In this document: positions 8,735 through 18,835 of the stretch, one piece after another
Numbering within the stretch: position 1 is the first letter of the stretch
Layout of the letters: each line of letters starts with the position of its first letter
DNA from: Maricaulis maris
Lineage (GTDB): Bacteria > Pseudomonadota > Alphaproteobacteria > Caulobacterales > Maricaulaceae
Assembly: GCF_036322705.1 (NCBI RefSeq)
Contig: NZ_AP027270.1
Coordinates: forward strand, 924,501 to 988,500
Reading direction: 5' to 3'
DNA length: 64,000 nt
Program-made: the position numbers and the translations under genes
The notes under the pieces: generated by a model
What the model was told of the DNA's origin: nothing
Databases searched by the model: none
What the model saw: only the letters and a program-made list of their open reading frames with translations

Positions 8735-10114
8735 GTGGGTACCAGCTCTGTCAGTGCTGAAACCCGATCCGCAGCGACCGGAAGCGTGTCCCAGGCGGCC
8801 CGTTTCAACGCGCTCAAGGAGCAGCTCGATCAAGCCGTCCAGACCCGCCTGGCCAAGGGTTATTGGGACCCCGGCCGGGACGTCGACGTGTCGGCTCATG
8901 ACGAATTCCTGGCGATTTCCTGGCGCGGCAAGGCGTCCTACTGGGCAGCCCGCGCCTGGGACCGCAAGCTCAAACAACTCGACAAGGTCAGATCGTCTCT
9001 CCCCGAGGGAGCGCGCGTCGATCGCGAGAAGCAGCTGGACGATGCGGCGAAGGATATTCGCGACCGCTTCCAGCATCGGCATGACGGCCCTTATGCGCTG
9101 GAAAGCTTCGTCTTCTTCAAAACCTCCAACATCGCTCCACCGAGCTTGGTTCACATGGCCTCACACTGCGTGGAGGCGTTCCAGCAGGCCCCGCTCCACA
9201 CGCATTTCGTGATCCATCGTTTCCAGGGAGTGGTGGACAAGGGCGAGGCCCTGCGGTTTTGCGCGTTTGAAGCCGAGCGCAAGACCCACCGCGATCCCAC
9301 CGACCTTTGCAAAGGCCTGATCGAGCAGATTTTTCCCAAGGAGGCCCGCGTGTACAAGGACCCACCACCGCCGGGCTGTCCGCTCTGTGTCTTCCTCGCG
9401 GCGCTCGGCATATTGCTGACCCTGATCCTGGTCGGTGTGTTCGCCTATCCCGATAGCCGAAGTGCCGCGCTGGACTGGCTGGGTATTGCCAAGACCGATG
9501 AGCTGGACGGGGTTTCCGACCGGCTCGATGCACTCGAAGCCCGCTATCAGGCGCTGGAGCTGGAAGCGCAGCGGCCCGGATTGGTCGCGTCTTCGGACCC
9601 CGATGTGACATCCGGCACGGCCCTCGATCAGCCCCGTCCCGAGAGTGGCGATAGTGCCGAGGCCCGCGCACAGATCCTCGCCGAGCTGGCCGAGCTGCGC
9701 CAGGCCCTCGCCGACGCTGGTCGGCCGGTGCCGGATCGGGACCTGCCGCTGGGCCTGCCGCCCTGCCTGCCGGTCGTTGCCACAGGATCCCCGCATGGCG
9801 GCGCGCCCGGCTATCTCTATGCGATCTCGCTGGGCCGCGCCGGGATAACGCTTTCAGAGCCGACCGGCGTGCATGCGCTCTCGGCCGAGGACCGCGCTGA
9901 TCCTGATTTCCCGACGACGTTGCCGCAGGCGTCATCGCCGCTTCCGATCCCGGTCTTCGAGGCGCTGGTGGCCCCGGTCTCTGCCCGGGCTGCCGCCGCC
10001 GGCTGTGCGCATTACGTGCTGCTGAGTGAGGATGAGACCGGCGGCTGGGCAGGCTATATCGCCCAGCGAGAGGCGGTCGAGCGGCATTTCTATGTCTATC
10101 GGCCGCGCCCCTAG
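8735..10114 (+). CDS. Uncharacterised single-span membrane protein
   Basis: A 459-residue protein I cannot place in a family. Residues 1-210 form a soluble domain rich in charged helices. One clear membrane helix lies at about 217-238, right after a PPPPGCPLC segment. It is followed by a coiled-coil-like stretch (about 245-335) and a C-terminal globular domain (about 340-459) ending FYVYRPRP. The start is a GTG with no strong ribosome site but a nested inverted repeat just before it. The soluble domain on each side of one helix suggests a membrane-anchored sensor or scaffold; this is inference. Confidence 0.7.
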   Translation: MGTSSVSAETRSAATGSVSQAARFNALKEQLDQAVQTRLAKGYWDPGRDVDVSAHDEFLAISWRGKASYWAARAWDRKLKQLDKVRSSLPEGARVDREKQLDDAAKDIRDRFQHRHDGPYALESFVFFKTSNIAPPSLVHMASHCVEAFQQAPLHTHFVIHRFQGVVDKGEALRFCAFEAERKTHRDPTDLCKGLIEQIFPKEARVYKDPPPPGCPLCVFLAALGILLTLILVGVFAYPDSRSAALDWLGIAKTDELDGVSDRLDALEARYQALELEAQRPGLVASSDPDVTSGTALDQPRPESGDSAEARAQILAELAELRQALADAGRPVPDRDLPLGLPPCLPVVATGSPHGGAPGYLYAISLGRAGITLSEPTGVHALSAEDRADPDFPTTLPQASSPLPIPVFEALVAPVSARAAAAGCAHYVLLSEDETGGWAGYIAQREAVERHFYVYRPRP

Positions 10115-10129
10115 CGACCGAGGCCTGAT

Positions 10130-10891
10130 GTGACCTATGAAACCAAGCCCGGGGTGAAAATCCCGACGCGCGAGAACGCCCTGCCCAAACGCTTCTACGA
10201 GGCGGTGGATGTGGTGGAGCTCGAGGCCGGCTTCGCGGTTCACCTCGATGGACGCCCGGTCAAGTCGCCGGCGCGCCGGGCCCTGACCCTGCCAACCCGG
10301 AATCTGGCCGAGCTTGTCGCTTCCGAGTGGGCGGCCCAGGGCGAGCGCATCGACGCCCCGGCCATGCCGGCCACCCGGCTGTGCTTTGTCGCGATCGATC
10401 TGATCCCGGATGCCCGCGACGCGACCATCGCCGAGGTCACCAAGTATGCAACCACAGACCTGCTCTGCTTCCGGGCTCCCGAGCCGCCTGAACTGACCAT
10501 GTCCCAGGCCGCGGCCTGGGATCCGATCCTGGCCTGGGCGGAGGAGACGCTCGGCGTCCATTTTGCTCCGGCGACTGGTCTGATGCCGATCGACCAGGAT
10601 CCGGTCGCGCTGCAGCGCGTGATGCACCATGCCTCCGGGCTGGACACCTGGCGGCTGACCACACTGGCCCATGTTACCGCGGTGTGCGGGTCGGCGCTGC
10701 TGGGGCTGAGCCTGATCCATGGCCGGATCGATGGCGAGCAGGCCTTTGTGCTCGCGCACATCGATGAGCACTTCCAGATCAGCCAGTGGGGCGAGGATCA
10801 TGAGGCCTCCGAGCGTCTGGCCCGGCTGCGCACCGAGCTCCGGACGATGGGTGAAGTCCTGCGTGCATTGGACGCGGCGCCGGACGCTTGA
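10130..10891 (+). CDS. ATP12-family F1-ATPase assembly chaperone
   Basis: Homologous to mitochondrial ATP12, which holds the F1 alpha subunit during ATP synthase assembly; found in alphaproteobacteria. 253 residues. It shows PKRFYEAVDVVE, LDGRPVKSPARRAL and ASEWAAQGERIDAPAMPATRL, all typical of the family, and later YATTDLLCFRA. The start is a GTG, 15 bases after the preceding stop, so it may be read with the upstream gene. Confidence 0.93.
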   Translation: MTYETKPGVKIPTRENALPKRFYEAVDVVELEAGFAVHLDGRPVKSPARRALTLPTRNLAELVASEWAAQGERIDAPAMPATRLCFVAIDLIPDARDATIAEVTKYATTDLLCFRAPEPPELTMSQAAAWDPILAWAEETLGVHFAPATGLMPIDQDPVALQRVMHHASGLDTWRLTTLAHVTAVCGSALLGLSLIHGRIDGEQAFVLAHIDEHFQISQWGEDHEASERLARLRTELRTMGEVLRALDAAPDA

Positions 10892-10945
10892 TGACCGGTG
10901 TGATGGGTTTATCGTGCCATAACTTGATTTTCGGGAGACTGGACC

Positions 10946-11614
10946 ATGGCTGACACCGCTCCGACCCAGGCTGGCAAGACCGGTCCCGGTGGCCTGCTGG
11001 ACTTTGACGCCTTGCGTCATGCCAATTTGCGCACCGATCCCTACAGCTATTTCGTCGCCGAGGGGGCGCTGACGTCGTCCGAAGCGGCTGAGGTCCGGCG
11101 TGATTACCCGGCGATTGACAAGCCCGGCTATCTGCCATTGTCCAAGCTGGAAGCCAGTGGCGAGTTCCAGCGGCTGATGGAAGACCTCAACTCGGCCGAG
11201 CTGGCCCGGGTCCTGTCTGACAAGTTTGGCGTCGATTTCACCGAAAAGCCGCGCATGATCACCGTGCGCAAGGTGTCCCAGCTCTCCGATGGTCCGATCC
11301 ACAATGACTCGAAGTCGAAGATCCTGACCATGCTGACCTATCTCAATGCCGAGTGGGATGGCACCGGGGCGGGCTGTATCCGGGTCCTCAACGGTCCCAA
11401 GGATTTCGAGGACTTCACCGAGGAAGTGCCGCCGTTGGCCGGCTATGTCTTTGCCTTTCTGCGGTCGGACAATTCCTGGCATGGCCATCTGCCCTTCGAG
11501 GGCGAGCGCTATGTCGTGCAGACGACCTTCCTGACCTCCCAGGAGGAGCTGGACCGCAAGGAAAATCGCGGCGGGCTGCAGTATTTCCTCAAGAAGCTGA
11601 ACCCTTTCCAGTAG
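10946..11614 (+). CDS. 2-oxoglutarate/Fe(II)-dependent oxygenase
   Basis: A 222-residue double-stranded beta-helix oxygenase. The iron-binding facial triad is readable as His119 and Asp121 (IHND) and a distal His at 179 or 181 (SWHGH). The arginine in FEGERYVVQ is well placed to bind 2-oxoglutarate. It resembles bacterial proteins of the prolyl-hydroxylase-like 2OG group. The substrate is unknown. An AGACTGG stretch precedes the ATG. Confidence 0.88.
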   Translation: MADTAPTQAGKTGPGGLLDFDALRHANLRTDPYSYFVAEGALTSSEAAEVRRDYPAIDKPGYLPLSKLEASGEFQRLMEDLNSAELARVLSDKFGVDFTEKPRMITVRKVSQLSDGPIHNDSKSKILTMLTYLNAEWDGTGAGCIRVLNGPKDFEDFTEEVPPLAGYVFAFLRSDNSWHGHLPFEGERYVVQTTFLTSQEELDRKENRGGLQYFLKKLNPFQ

Positions 11615-11661
11615 GGTGAGACTTGCCCATAATCGGGCGATTGATCATCCGGGGGGATAAG

Positions 11662-12210
11662 ATGCGGTTTGGACTTTTGTTGGCGGCAGGACTTTCTGCG
11701 CTTGGAGTACTGGTCTCGGCGCCGGCGTCCGGGCAGGCCTATCAGGCCGGGCTCTATGACGGCCGCGACATTGCGGGATGGGCGTATTCGGAGAACGCTG
11801 CCGGCAATGCGGGCCTGCCGACCTGGCAGGCGGTGATCAATGGTCAGCCCCAATCCATCAATTGCAATATCAGCTTCCTGCCGCTCGAAGGAACGCGGGC
11901 CGAGTGGTCCGCCTATTTCGATAGCGCGACGCCCGCCAGTTTCGCGGCAGAGGTCCGGACGGGGGGCACCGATGTCACGGCGGTCTATCTGACCGAGTCG
12001 ATCCTGTGGCAAGGCCGGCCGGCGCTGCGCAACCTGATGTCGGCCCGTCAGGACGGGACGATTTTCGAATTTCTGATGCTGTCGATCAGTGGCGCGGAAC
12101 AGCTGACCACGATCACCTGCACCGCCGCCCAGGGCGAGTTATTGCCCAATCTGGATCGTTTTTACCGCTTCACCAATGCCATCACGGTCTACACGCGGGC
12201 TCCGGAATAG
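11662..12210 (+). CDS. Secreted protein of unknown function
   Basis: A 182-residue protein with a signal peptide (MRFGLLLAAGLSALGVLVSAPASG) and two cysteines in the mature part. The ATG at 11662 follows GGGGGGATAAG, which decides the start over an upstream TTG. The mature region, starting QAYQAGLYDGRDIAGWAY, is not one I recognise. Likely periplasmic or outer-membrane associated. Its end converges with the GNAT gene, 27 bases away. Confidence 0.75.
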   Translation: MRFGLLLAAGLSALGVLVSAPASGQAYQAGLYDGRDIAGWAYSENAAGNAGLPTWQAVINGQPQSINCNISFLPLEGTRAEWSAYFDSATPASFAAEVRTGGTDVTAVYLTESILWQGRPALRNLMSARQDGTIFEFLMLSISGAEQLTTITCTAAQGELLPNLDRFYRFTNAITVYTRAPE

Positions 12211-12237
12211 GGCGGCGTCGACCGTCGCCCGGCGGCA

Positions 12238-13332
12238 CTAGATCGCGTGGACGGCCGCCCACTTGTCGAGGCGCCGCATGGCCTTTCCGGGCCAGTTGGA
12301 CATGCGTCCGAGCGGGAGCGCCTGTGCATAGCCGTCGATGACCTGGCCCGTCTTGACCATGGCGTGAGCGATGGAGGGGCGCTCCAAATAGCCTGAGACG
12401 ACGCCGAACCCGGCATTGGACAGGCGGCGCTTGAAGTCATAATCGCCCGACCCGAGATGGATCTGGTCGACACCGCGGGCCTCCAGGTAGCGGGCGATTT
12501 CCAGATAAAGGGTCAGGCCCGGTCCGAGCTTGGAAAATTCCGGCCAGTAGACCGGGAACCAATAGTGCAGCACGCGCTCCGAGCGCATGCCGAAATGGGC
12601 CGCCGCGAGCTCGCCATTGATCTCGATGGTCGACAGCATGCCGGCCAGCTCGGGGGTGTCGGTATCGAACAGGTCCTCGATCAGCTCGCGGACCCAGCTG
12701 GCGACGAAGACATCAAGCGCGCCGGTGCGGCGATACTGCTCGCGCTTGGTTTCGATCACGGCGCGGAAGGCTTCCGGGCGACGGTCATCGATCCGGAACA
12801 CGACCTCATCGCCCATCTCGGCCAGCTTGCGCTGGCGGGCGCGGATATTGCGCATCGCCTTGGCATCGTCGCGGGCGCAGTCCTCAAGAAAGCTGTCATA
12901 GCCGCCTGACAGGTCGGAGACCCAGGACATCTCCGGCGCCGCGGCTGCGCGGCGCGCGAAGCTGGCCTGATCGGCGAGGGCGCCATGATAGCTGAAGACC
13001 CCGAAACCTGATCCGGCGAGCGCCGCCTCGATGTCGAGATCGGGCGTTGCGGTGATCAGCCCGTGATGGTCGCACAGCGGGCCGCCGATCGGGCGGGCCA
13101 CGCCGGTCCGGGACATCTGGAGCGGCAGAAAGCCGGCGATTGTGCCGTTTCGGTGCAGGATGGCGATGCGGGTATCGTTGCGACGACGGGCGACGGCCTC
13201 GGTGAAGGCCAGGCTGAAATAGGGCGAGGCCAGTGACGGGTTCTGCGCACGAAAGTCCTGCCAGGCTTGGCGCTCAGACGCACCAATCCCGTCGATCGTC
13301 ACAATATCCGTCCGCACTGCGTCACTGCTCAT
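12238..13332 (-). CDS. GNAT-family acetyltransferase (BioF2-like/FemAB fold)
   Basis: A 364-residue protein of the BioF2-like acetyltransferase group, a tandem-GNAT fold related to FemAB peptidyltransferases and CelD/BcsL proteins. Visible are the N-terminal LASPYFSLAFTEAVARR, a middle basic helix NIRARQRKLAEMG, and the C-terminal GNAT with AAHFGMRSERVLHYWFPVY and IHLGSGDYDFKRRL. The start at 13332 is chosen because upstream residues are not family-like. Such proteins often act on polysaccharides or peptides; the substrate here is unknown. Confidence 0.85.
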   Translation of the reverse strand: MSSDAVRTDIVTIDGIGASERQAWQDFRAQNPSLASPYFSLAFTEAVARRRNDTRIAILHRNGTIAGFLPLQMSRTGVARPIGGPLCDHHGLITATPDLDIEAALAGSGFGVFSYHGALADQASFARRAAAAPEMSWVSDLSGGYDSFLEDCARDDAKAMRNIRARQRKLAEMGDEVVFRIDDRRPEAFRAVIETKREQYRRTGALDVFVASWVRELIEDLFDTDTPELAGMLSTIEINGELAAAHFGMRSERVLHYWFPVYWPEFSKLGPGLTLYLEIARYLEARGVDQIHLGSGDYDFKRRLSNAGFGVVSGYLERPSIAHAMVKTGQVIDGYAQALPLGRMSNWPGKAMRRLDKWAAVHAI

Positions 13333-13480
13333 GCGCCATTCCCCGAGCCGTTTATCGCCCGGTCCGTGCAAGCGGCGCGCCGCTGCGGCCCTGTGACTGG
13401 CGCACCGGCTTGATTGCGCAAGCATTCGCGGGTCTGCTATCTGGCGAATAACAAGAATCCCGACGGGGGAAGGACCTGCG

Positions 13481-15013
<1,533 letters not shown>

Positions 15014-15142
15014 GGGGGCGGTGATACGAGGGCACACCGCATCTGCAGCAAGCGAATTCTTTTCCGGCCTCTCTGGCGTTTTCGACCGCAGCGCGATGAC
15101 GTCCATAATTTGCCGCTGCTCCGGTTGGTCACCAGCTTGTCA

Positions 15143-15221
15143 CCATAATTCGCTTGCCGGGCGTTCGCCGTATCCGCTTCTTGGCTGACAAGCGATCCAT
15201 GGATCAAACGGCGCCTGCGCG
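15143..15221 (-). repeat. Dispersed repeat, copy A
   Basis: Read on the minus strand it shares, in order and spacing, TTTGATCCAT, GCTTGTCAGCCA, CCGGCAAGC and TATGG with the plus-strand sequence at 48101-48174. It is an inverted, diverged copy of the same element, about 33 kb away. Both lie in gaps downstream of carboxylase genes. Confidence 0.65.
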
Positions 15222-15238
15222 ACGATCAAACTCAAATC

Positions 15239-15336
15239 ATTTCTCCCGGGCGAAGACCCGGGACCAACCGAACCCGCCCTGAAGCGCTGAGCCGCCTGTT
15301 GGTCCCGGATAGCGCTGGCGCGCTTCCGGGAAAAAT
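15239..15336. repeat. Long imperfect palindrome (REP/BIME-like)
   Basis: Left arm 15239-15267 (TTTCTCCCGGG, GAAGACCCGGGACCAA) and right arm 15299-15336 (TTGGTCCCGGAT to CTTCCGGGAAAAAT) are reverse complements with smaller hairpins inside each arm. This layout is typical of intergenic palindromic elements. Confidence 0.65.
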
Positions 15337-15428
15337 GAGTGGAGTGCGAGGATAGGAGGGCTGTCGGTACATGCAGCGCAGCTGCGGGTGGATGGGGGAG
15401 CCGCAGACCATCTGACCTCAATGCCCCG

Positions 15429-15524
15429 CCGGCACTGAACCATCTCAACGCGCCGCCCATCCCCATTTCCGACAACCCGATAGACCAGCCGGTGCCTGCG
15501 ATCGATCCGTCGTGACCACCAGGC
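15429..15524 (-). pseudogene. Remnant of a YoeB/RelE-type toxin gene
   Basis: The minus strand encodes a run WWSRRIDRRHRLVYRV followed by VEMVQCRR, which matches the C-terminal half of YoeB-family mRNA interferases (family pattern 'WSRRI..EHRLVYRV' and 'QCR.HY'). The N-terminal half is missing or frame-shifted, the terminal His-Tyr is replaced by other residues, and no YefM-like antitoxin is visible. It sits inside a repeat cluster. It is a dead fragment rather than a working toxin. Confidence 0.6.
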
Positions 15525-15628
15525 TGTCCAGCAGGTAGTTGGTCTTCTGGATGGCCTCCCGTCCCGGAAACCGCAGGCAGTGTTCCATGGTGCGAAGGGG
15601 GGATACGTTTTTGTCGGCGAGATGCTTT

Positions 15629-15735
15629 CCCTCTCCCTTGGGAGAGGGGCAGGGTGAGGGGTAAATCCCGGTATTTCAGGGAGAACCCCCCTCATCCGCC
15701 CCTTCGGGACACCGTCTCCCGAGGGAGACGGAAGG
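15629..15735. repeat. Inverted pair of CCCTCTCCC-type intergenic repeats
   Basis: 15629-15661 reads CCCTCTCCCTTGGGAGAGG then CAGGGTGAGGGG; 15687-15735 is its diverged reverse complement (CCCCCTCATCCGCCCC to GAGGGAGACGGAAGGG). Each half also folds on itself. Repeats with this core are common between genes in alphaproteobacteria. Confidence 0.6.
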
Positions 15736-15948
15736 GCTGCGCAAACGGGATAAAGTGCTCTTTCTTCCCCGCAGGGCGGGACGGTGGCCCGAGGCGCCGC
15801 CTCGGCTCGATGGGGCCGAGCGCAGCGAGGAACACCCGCTGCCGCCTGCGGCGTCACCCCTCCGTCTCGCTGCTCATACGGCGATCCACCTCCCCATGCT
15901 GTGGGGAGGAAACGCGCAGCGCGCCGCGCCTTGCCGTCATCTTCCCGG

Positions 15949-16290
15949 TCACGCGGTCCCGTGTACCCCCAGCATCATCGCCTTGATGTCGCCGCCGGTC
16001 CGGACGCTGAGATAGAGCAGGTAGCCGGACAGAAAGAGGATGCCGCCGAAAAAGGCGACCAGGCCCAGGGCCAGGCCGGGCCCGGTAAAGCCGTGGCGCC
16101 AGGCGGTCCACAGGCCGGACAGGATCAGAAAGCCGAGAAAGTCGAGATTGAACTGGCCGGGCCAGGCCATCGCGGCGATGTCGCCAAAGAAGACCGGCAG
16201 GAGATTGAGGCCGTGCTGGCTGATGGTGATCGCCGTGTAGACCGTGAGGGCAATCAGGAGACCGGCCAGCAGGCCGCGAAAGGCTGTCAT
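15949..16290 (-). CDS. Small membrane protein, partner of the 16287 gene
   Basis: A 113-residue protein with three to four membrane helices, starting MTAFRGLLAGLLIALTVY and containing FFGDIAAMAWPGQFN between helices 1 and 2. The start at 16290 overlaps the stop of the upstream gene by 4 bases (ATGA), so the two are co-translated. I do not recognise the family. Charged residues are few, which suggests a structural or transport-accessory membrane role rather than an enzyme. Confidence 0.75.
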   Translation of the reverse strand: MTAFRGLLAGLLIALTVYTAITISQHGLNLLPVFFGDIAAMAWPGQFNLDFLGFLILSGLWTAWRHGFTGPGLALGLVAFFGGILFLSGYLLYLSVRTGGDIKAMMLGVHGTA

Positions 16291-16742
16291 GGGATCACTC
16301 CGTTCCGGGTTGGCTGGTCGGGCTGCGCCGTCGCCGGCCGCCACAGCGGACCCACGGCGACCAGCAGGACGAGGATGTTGAAGAGCGCGTTGGACGCATT
16401 GCCCGAGGCGATCGAACCGGCGCTGTCGAGGGCGAACCAGGCGATGAGGCCGGTCAGCACGGTCTTGCGCACGCCGTCCGGCGCGGCGTCATGCACCCAG
16501 ACAGACAGGCACCAGATCATCACGCCCCAGCCGATCAGGAAGCCGCCGGTCAGGGCCGAGAGGAAATGGGTGTCGGCGTCGGCAAGGCGCGTTGCCCCAT
16601 CGAGCGGCCAGCTGAGCAGGTCGAGGGTGAAACGCGCCGGTTCGCGTGTCGCGGTCATGCTGCCGAGAAAGAAAACCGGTCCGAAGGCCCCGACCACAAC
16701 GGCGGTGATCTTCAGCCAGAATTTGTGAAAGGCCTGCGTCAT
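16287..16742 (-). CDS. Multi-pass membrane protein of unknown function
   Basis: A 151-residue protein with four probable helices: about 9-29, 61-83, 92-109 and 117-136. It contains the segment MTATREPARFTLDLLSWPLDG in the first loop and ends in a polar tail. The ATG follows GGGGAGCACC. It is first in a two-gene transcript with the 15949-16290 gene. No family is recognised. A 117-base gap separates it from the desaturase on the same strand. Confidence 0.75.
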   Translation of the reverse strand: MTQAFHKFWLKITAVVVGAFGPVFFLGSMTATREPARFTLDLLSWPLDGATRLADADTHFLSALTGGFLIGWGVMIWCLSVWVHDAAPDGVRKTVLTGLIAWFALDSAGSIASGNASNALFNILVLLVAVGPLWRPATAQPDQPTRNGVIP

Positions 16743-16859
16743 GGTGCTCCCCGAAGCGCTGGTCCGAAACCGGGTTGTCCCCAGTATGGCGGCGACGGGG
16801 TGCCAGGCAATTACCTCCGGGATAGGGGGAGGGGGCTTGGTCTGGCGGGTGCCCCCGTC

Positions 16860-17807
16860 TCAGCGAGACTGGACGGCCTTGCCCAGCATCGCCGGATAGC
16901 CGCGGGTGACGCAGGCATAGCCCTCGTAATAGCCGCGCTCGCTCAACAGGCGGTGCAGACGCGGCAGGTTGTAGGGCGGGACGGCCGCGAACATGTGGTG
17001 TTCGAGGTGGAAGTTCACATTGTTCGGCGCGACCAGGAGGCGCTCGAGCACGCTTGCCAGCGTGGTGTGGGTGTTGAGGCGCGGCTCGGTGTCATGTCGG
17101 TTCGCCGCGACGCCGTGCTCGCCGATATTCCGCAGCCGCATGATCGCCGGATAGACGAAGATCCGCGCCGCCCACCACAGCGCATAGGCCCAAACCGCGC
17201 CGACCGCCGCGAGGGCGAGGACCAGCACCAGCTGGAAGACAAGGAAGGGGCGCTTCTGGCCCCAGTCCGGCTTGCGCCAGGCCATGATGAGGTCTCGGAC
17301 CGCGGTCTGGCCGGTCAGGTCGCGCACGAATTTGCGGCGCAGGCTGTCACGGGTCACCGGATAGGCCTTGACGAGACCCTGATCAGGGTCCTGGTCGGTG
17401 CCGGCATGACGGTGATGGTTGAGGTGGTAGTCACGGTAGAGATCGAGCGGCACATCAACCGCCGCGCCACCAATCCAGCGACCGACAAATTCATTGAGAG
17501 CAGGGGTGCGGAACAGCGATTTGTGGGCGCAGTCATGCAGGACGATGGAGAGGGCGAGCTGGCGTCCGGCGATCAGCAGGATGGCGGCCAGCACGGTCAG
17601 CGGATTGGTCCACACGATGGCCAGGGCGAAGGCACCAGTGAGTAGCGCGAGATCGCCGCCCAGCATCAGCGCGCCCTGCCAGTTCGTGGTCCGCGACAGC
17701 TCCCGCAACGCGTCGCGGCTGACACAATCTGACAGCTTGCGCCCTGCGCCCCCGGGGCGCTCGGTCTGCGGGATGGTGGTGCCGCTTTTGGTCGGTGTCG
17801 TCATCAT
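16860..17807 (-). CDS. Fatty acid desaturase family protein
   Basis: A membrane di-iron desaturase/hydroxylase-type enzyme. The three histidine boxes are clear: HDCAH (residues 91-95 from the Met at 17807), HLNHHRH (about 128-134) and HLEHH near the C-terminus. 315 residues with two hydrophobic hairpins. This box spacing fits acyl-lipid desaturases and related ketolases or hydroxylases; the substrate cannot be read from the sequence. Two adjacent Met codons (17807, 17804) are possible starts; a GAGG lies upstream. Confidence 0.88.
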   Translation of the reverse strand: MMTTPTKSGTTIPQTERPGGAGRKLSDCVSRDALRELSRTTNWQGALMLGGDLALLTGAFALAIVWTNPLTVLAAILLIAGRQLALSIVLHDCAHKSLFRTPALNEFVGRWIGGAAVDVPLDLYRDYHLNHHRHAGTDQDPDQGLVKAYPVTRDSLRRKFVRDLTGQTAVRDLIMAWRKPDWGQKRPFLVFQLVLVLALAAVGAVWAYALWWAARIFVYPAIMRLRNIGEHGVAANRHDTEPRLNTHTTLASVLERLLVAPNNVNFHLEHHMFAAVPPYNLPRLHRLLSERGYYEGYACVTRGYPAMLGKAVQSR

Positions 17808-17903
17808 GATTGCCTCGGGCGGATCACCCGCCGGTTTGCTGTGCCCGCCTTCATCGTCGCGCAAAGACCTCGCTGGGGGAAGGGGCCAGGGTGGGGGAAG
17901 GGG

Positions 17904-18767
17904 CTAGCTCGCCGCCTTGCCCCGACCGGCAAAGATCAGTCCGACCACGAAGGTGACCAGCAGGACGCAGCCCAGCGGGTAAAGCGAATGAGCGAGGGCA
18001 TTGCCCTCGGCCATACCGGCCAGCAGGGTCAGGGTGATGACCAGGCGCCCGCCGCGGATGCGGGCCCGGCTGAGCGGTTCCCCGCGGGCATCGCAGACGC
18101 TGGTCGGCGAGGGGCAGAGCAGTGTGGTCAACAGGCCGATGGCGACCAGGCCGCCAATGATGGCCATCAGCGCAGTCGAGGACCCCGGCGTCCACAGCAG
18201 CGCTGCGAAATCGCCTTCCAGCACGATCAACTGCCAGACCGTAAAGGACAGCGCGACGAGCGCCGCGATCAGGGTCAGCGTGCGTGAGCGGTCGAGCTGG
18301 ACATCAATGGCAATGGCGACCGCAGCGACGACGCCGACCAACGCATAGCCCTCCGAGAAGACTGACAGCCCGGCGAGGATCAGTACCATCACCAGGTCGA
18401 GCGGCTTGGCCGGTTGTCCGACCGTGCGGTTGACCGTGCGCGCGGCCATCAGCGCAAAGGCGAGCGTCCAGACGGAGACGGGTAGCCCCATCACCAGCGC
18501 ATAGAGGATGAGCGCACCCGAGGCGAAAGCGGTGAGATTGCGATCCGGGTCAGCTTCCCGACCCAGCGCCCAGACCAGGAAGGCGATGACCATGCCGTCA
18601 AGCCCGGTCAGGATGGCGTTCACAGTGCCGCCTCCCGCCGAGAGCCAGGCATGGATGCCCAGCCCGATACCGATCAGGGGCAGGGCAATCAGGACCGCGA
18701 GATTGGTCGGGTATTTCGCTTCCAGCGGTCTGGCGATCGAGGACAGGCGGTAGACGGCTTTGCTCAT
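17904..18767 (-). CDS. Polytopic membrane protein of unknown function
   Basis: A 287-residue protein made almost entirely of hydrophobic helices (about eight), with conserved-looking charged spots such as ALGREADPDRN and MAARTVNRTVGQPAKPLD in loops. Starts with MSKAVYRLSSIARPLEAKYP, a short cytoplasmic leader. The frame runs open to 18962 but residues upstream of 18767 do not look like protein. It is divergent from the ion channel gene and only about 70 bases apart, so the two probably share a control region. No family recognised. Confidence 0.72.
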   Translation of the reverse strand: MSKAVYRLSSIARPLEAKYPTNLAVLIALPLIGIGLGIHAWLSAGGGTVNAILTGLDGMVIAFLVWALGREADPDRNLTAFASGALILYALVMGLPVSVWTLAFALMAARTVNRTVGQPAKPLDLVMVLILAGLSVFSEGYALVGVVAAVAIAIDVQLDRSRTLTLIAALVALSFTVWQLIVLEGDFAALLWTPGSSTALMAIIGGLVAIGLLTTLLCPSPTSVCDARGEPLSRARIRGGRLVITLTLLAGMAEGNALAHSLYPLGCVLLVTFVVGLIFAGRGKAAS

Positions 18768-18835
18768 TGATCGATTCCTCTTTGCACCGGACACTAAGCC
18801 GAATCGCGGATATCGCCAGCCTTGGGGAAGAGTGG

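Larger units (their letters stand above)
15014..15948. other. Repeat-rich non-coding region between pccB and the 15949 gene
   Basis: About 935 bases with no convincing intact gene. From left to right it holds one copy of a dispersed repeat (15143-15221), a long imperfect palindrome (15239-15336), the remnant of a YoeB-like toxin (15429-15524), a pair of inverted CCCTCTCCC-type repeats (15629-15735) and a CCTCCCCA hairpin (15891-15911). Open frames across it are low-complexity and overlap on both strands. Confidence 0.75.
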
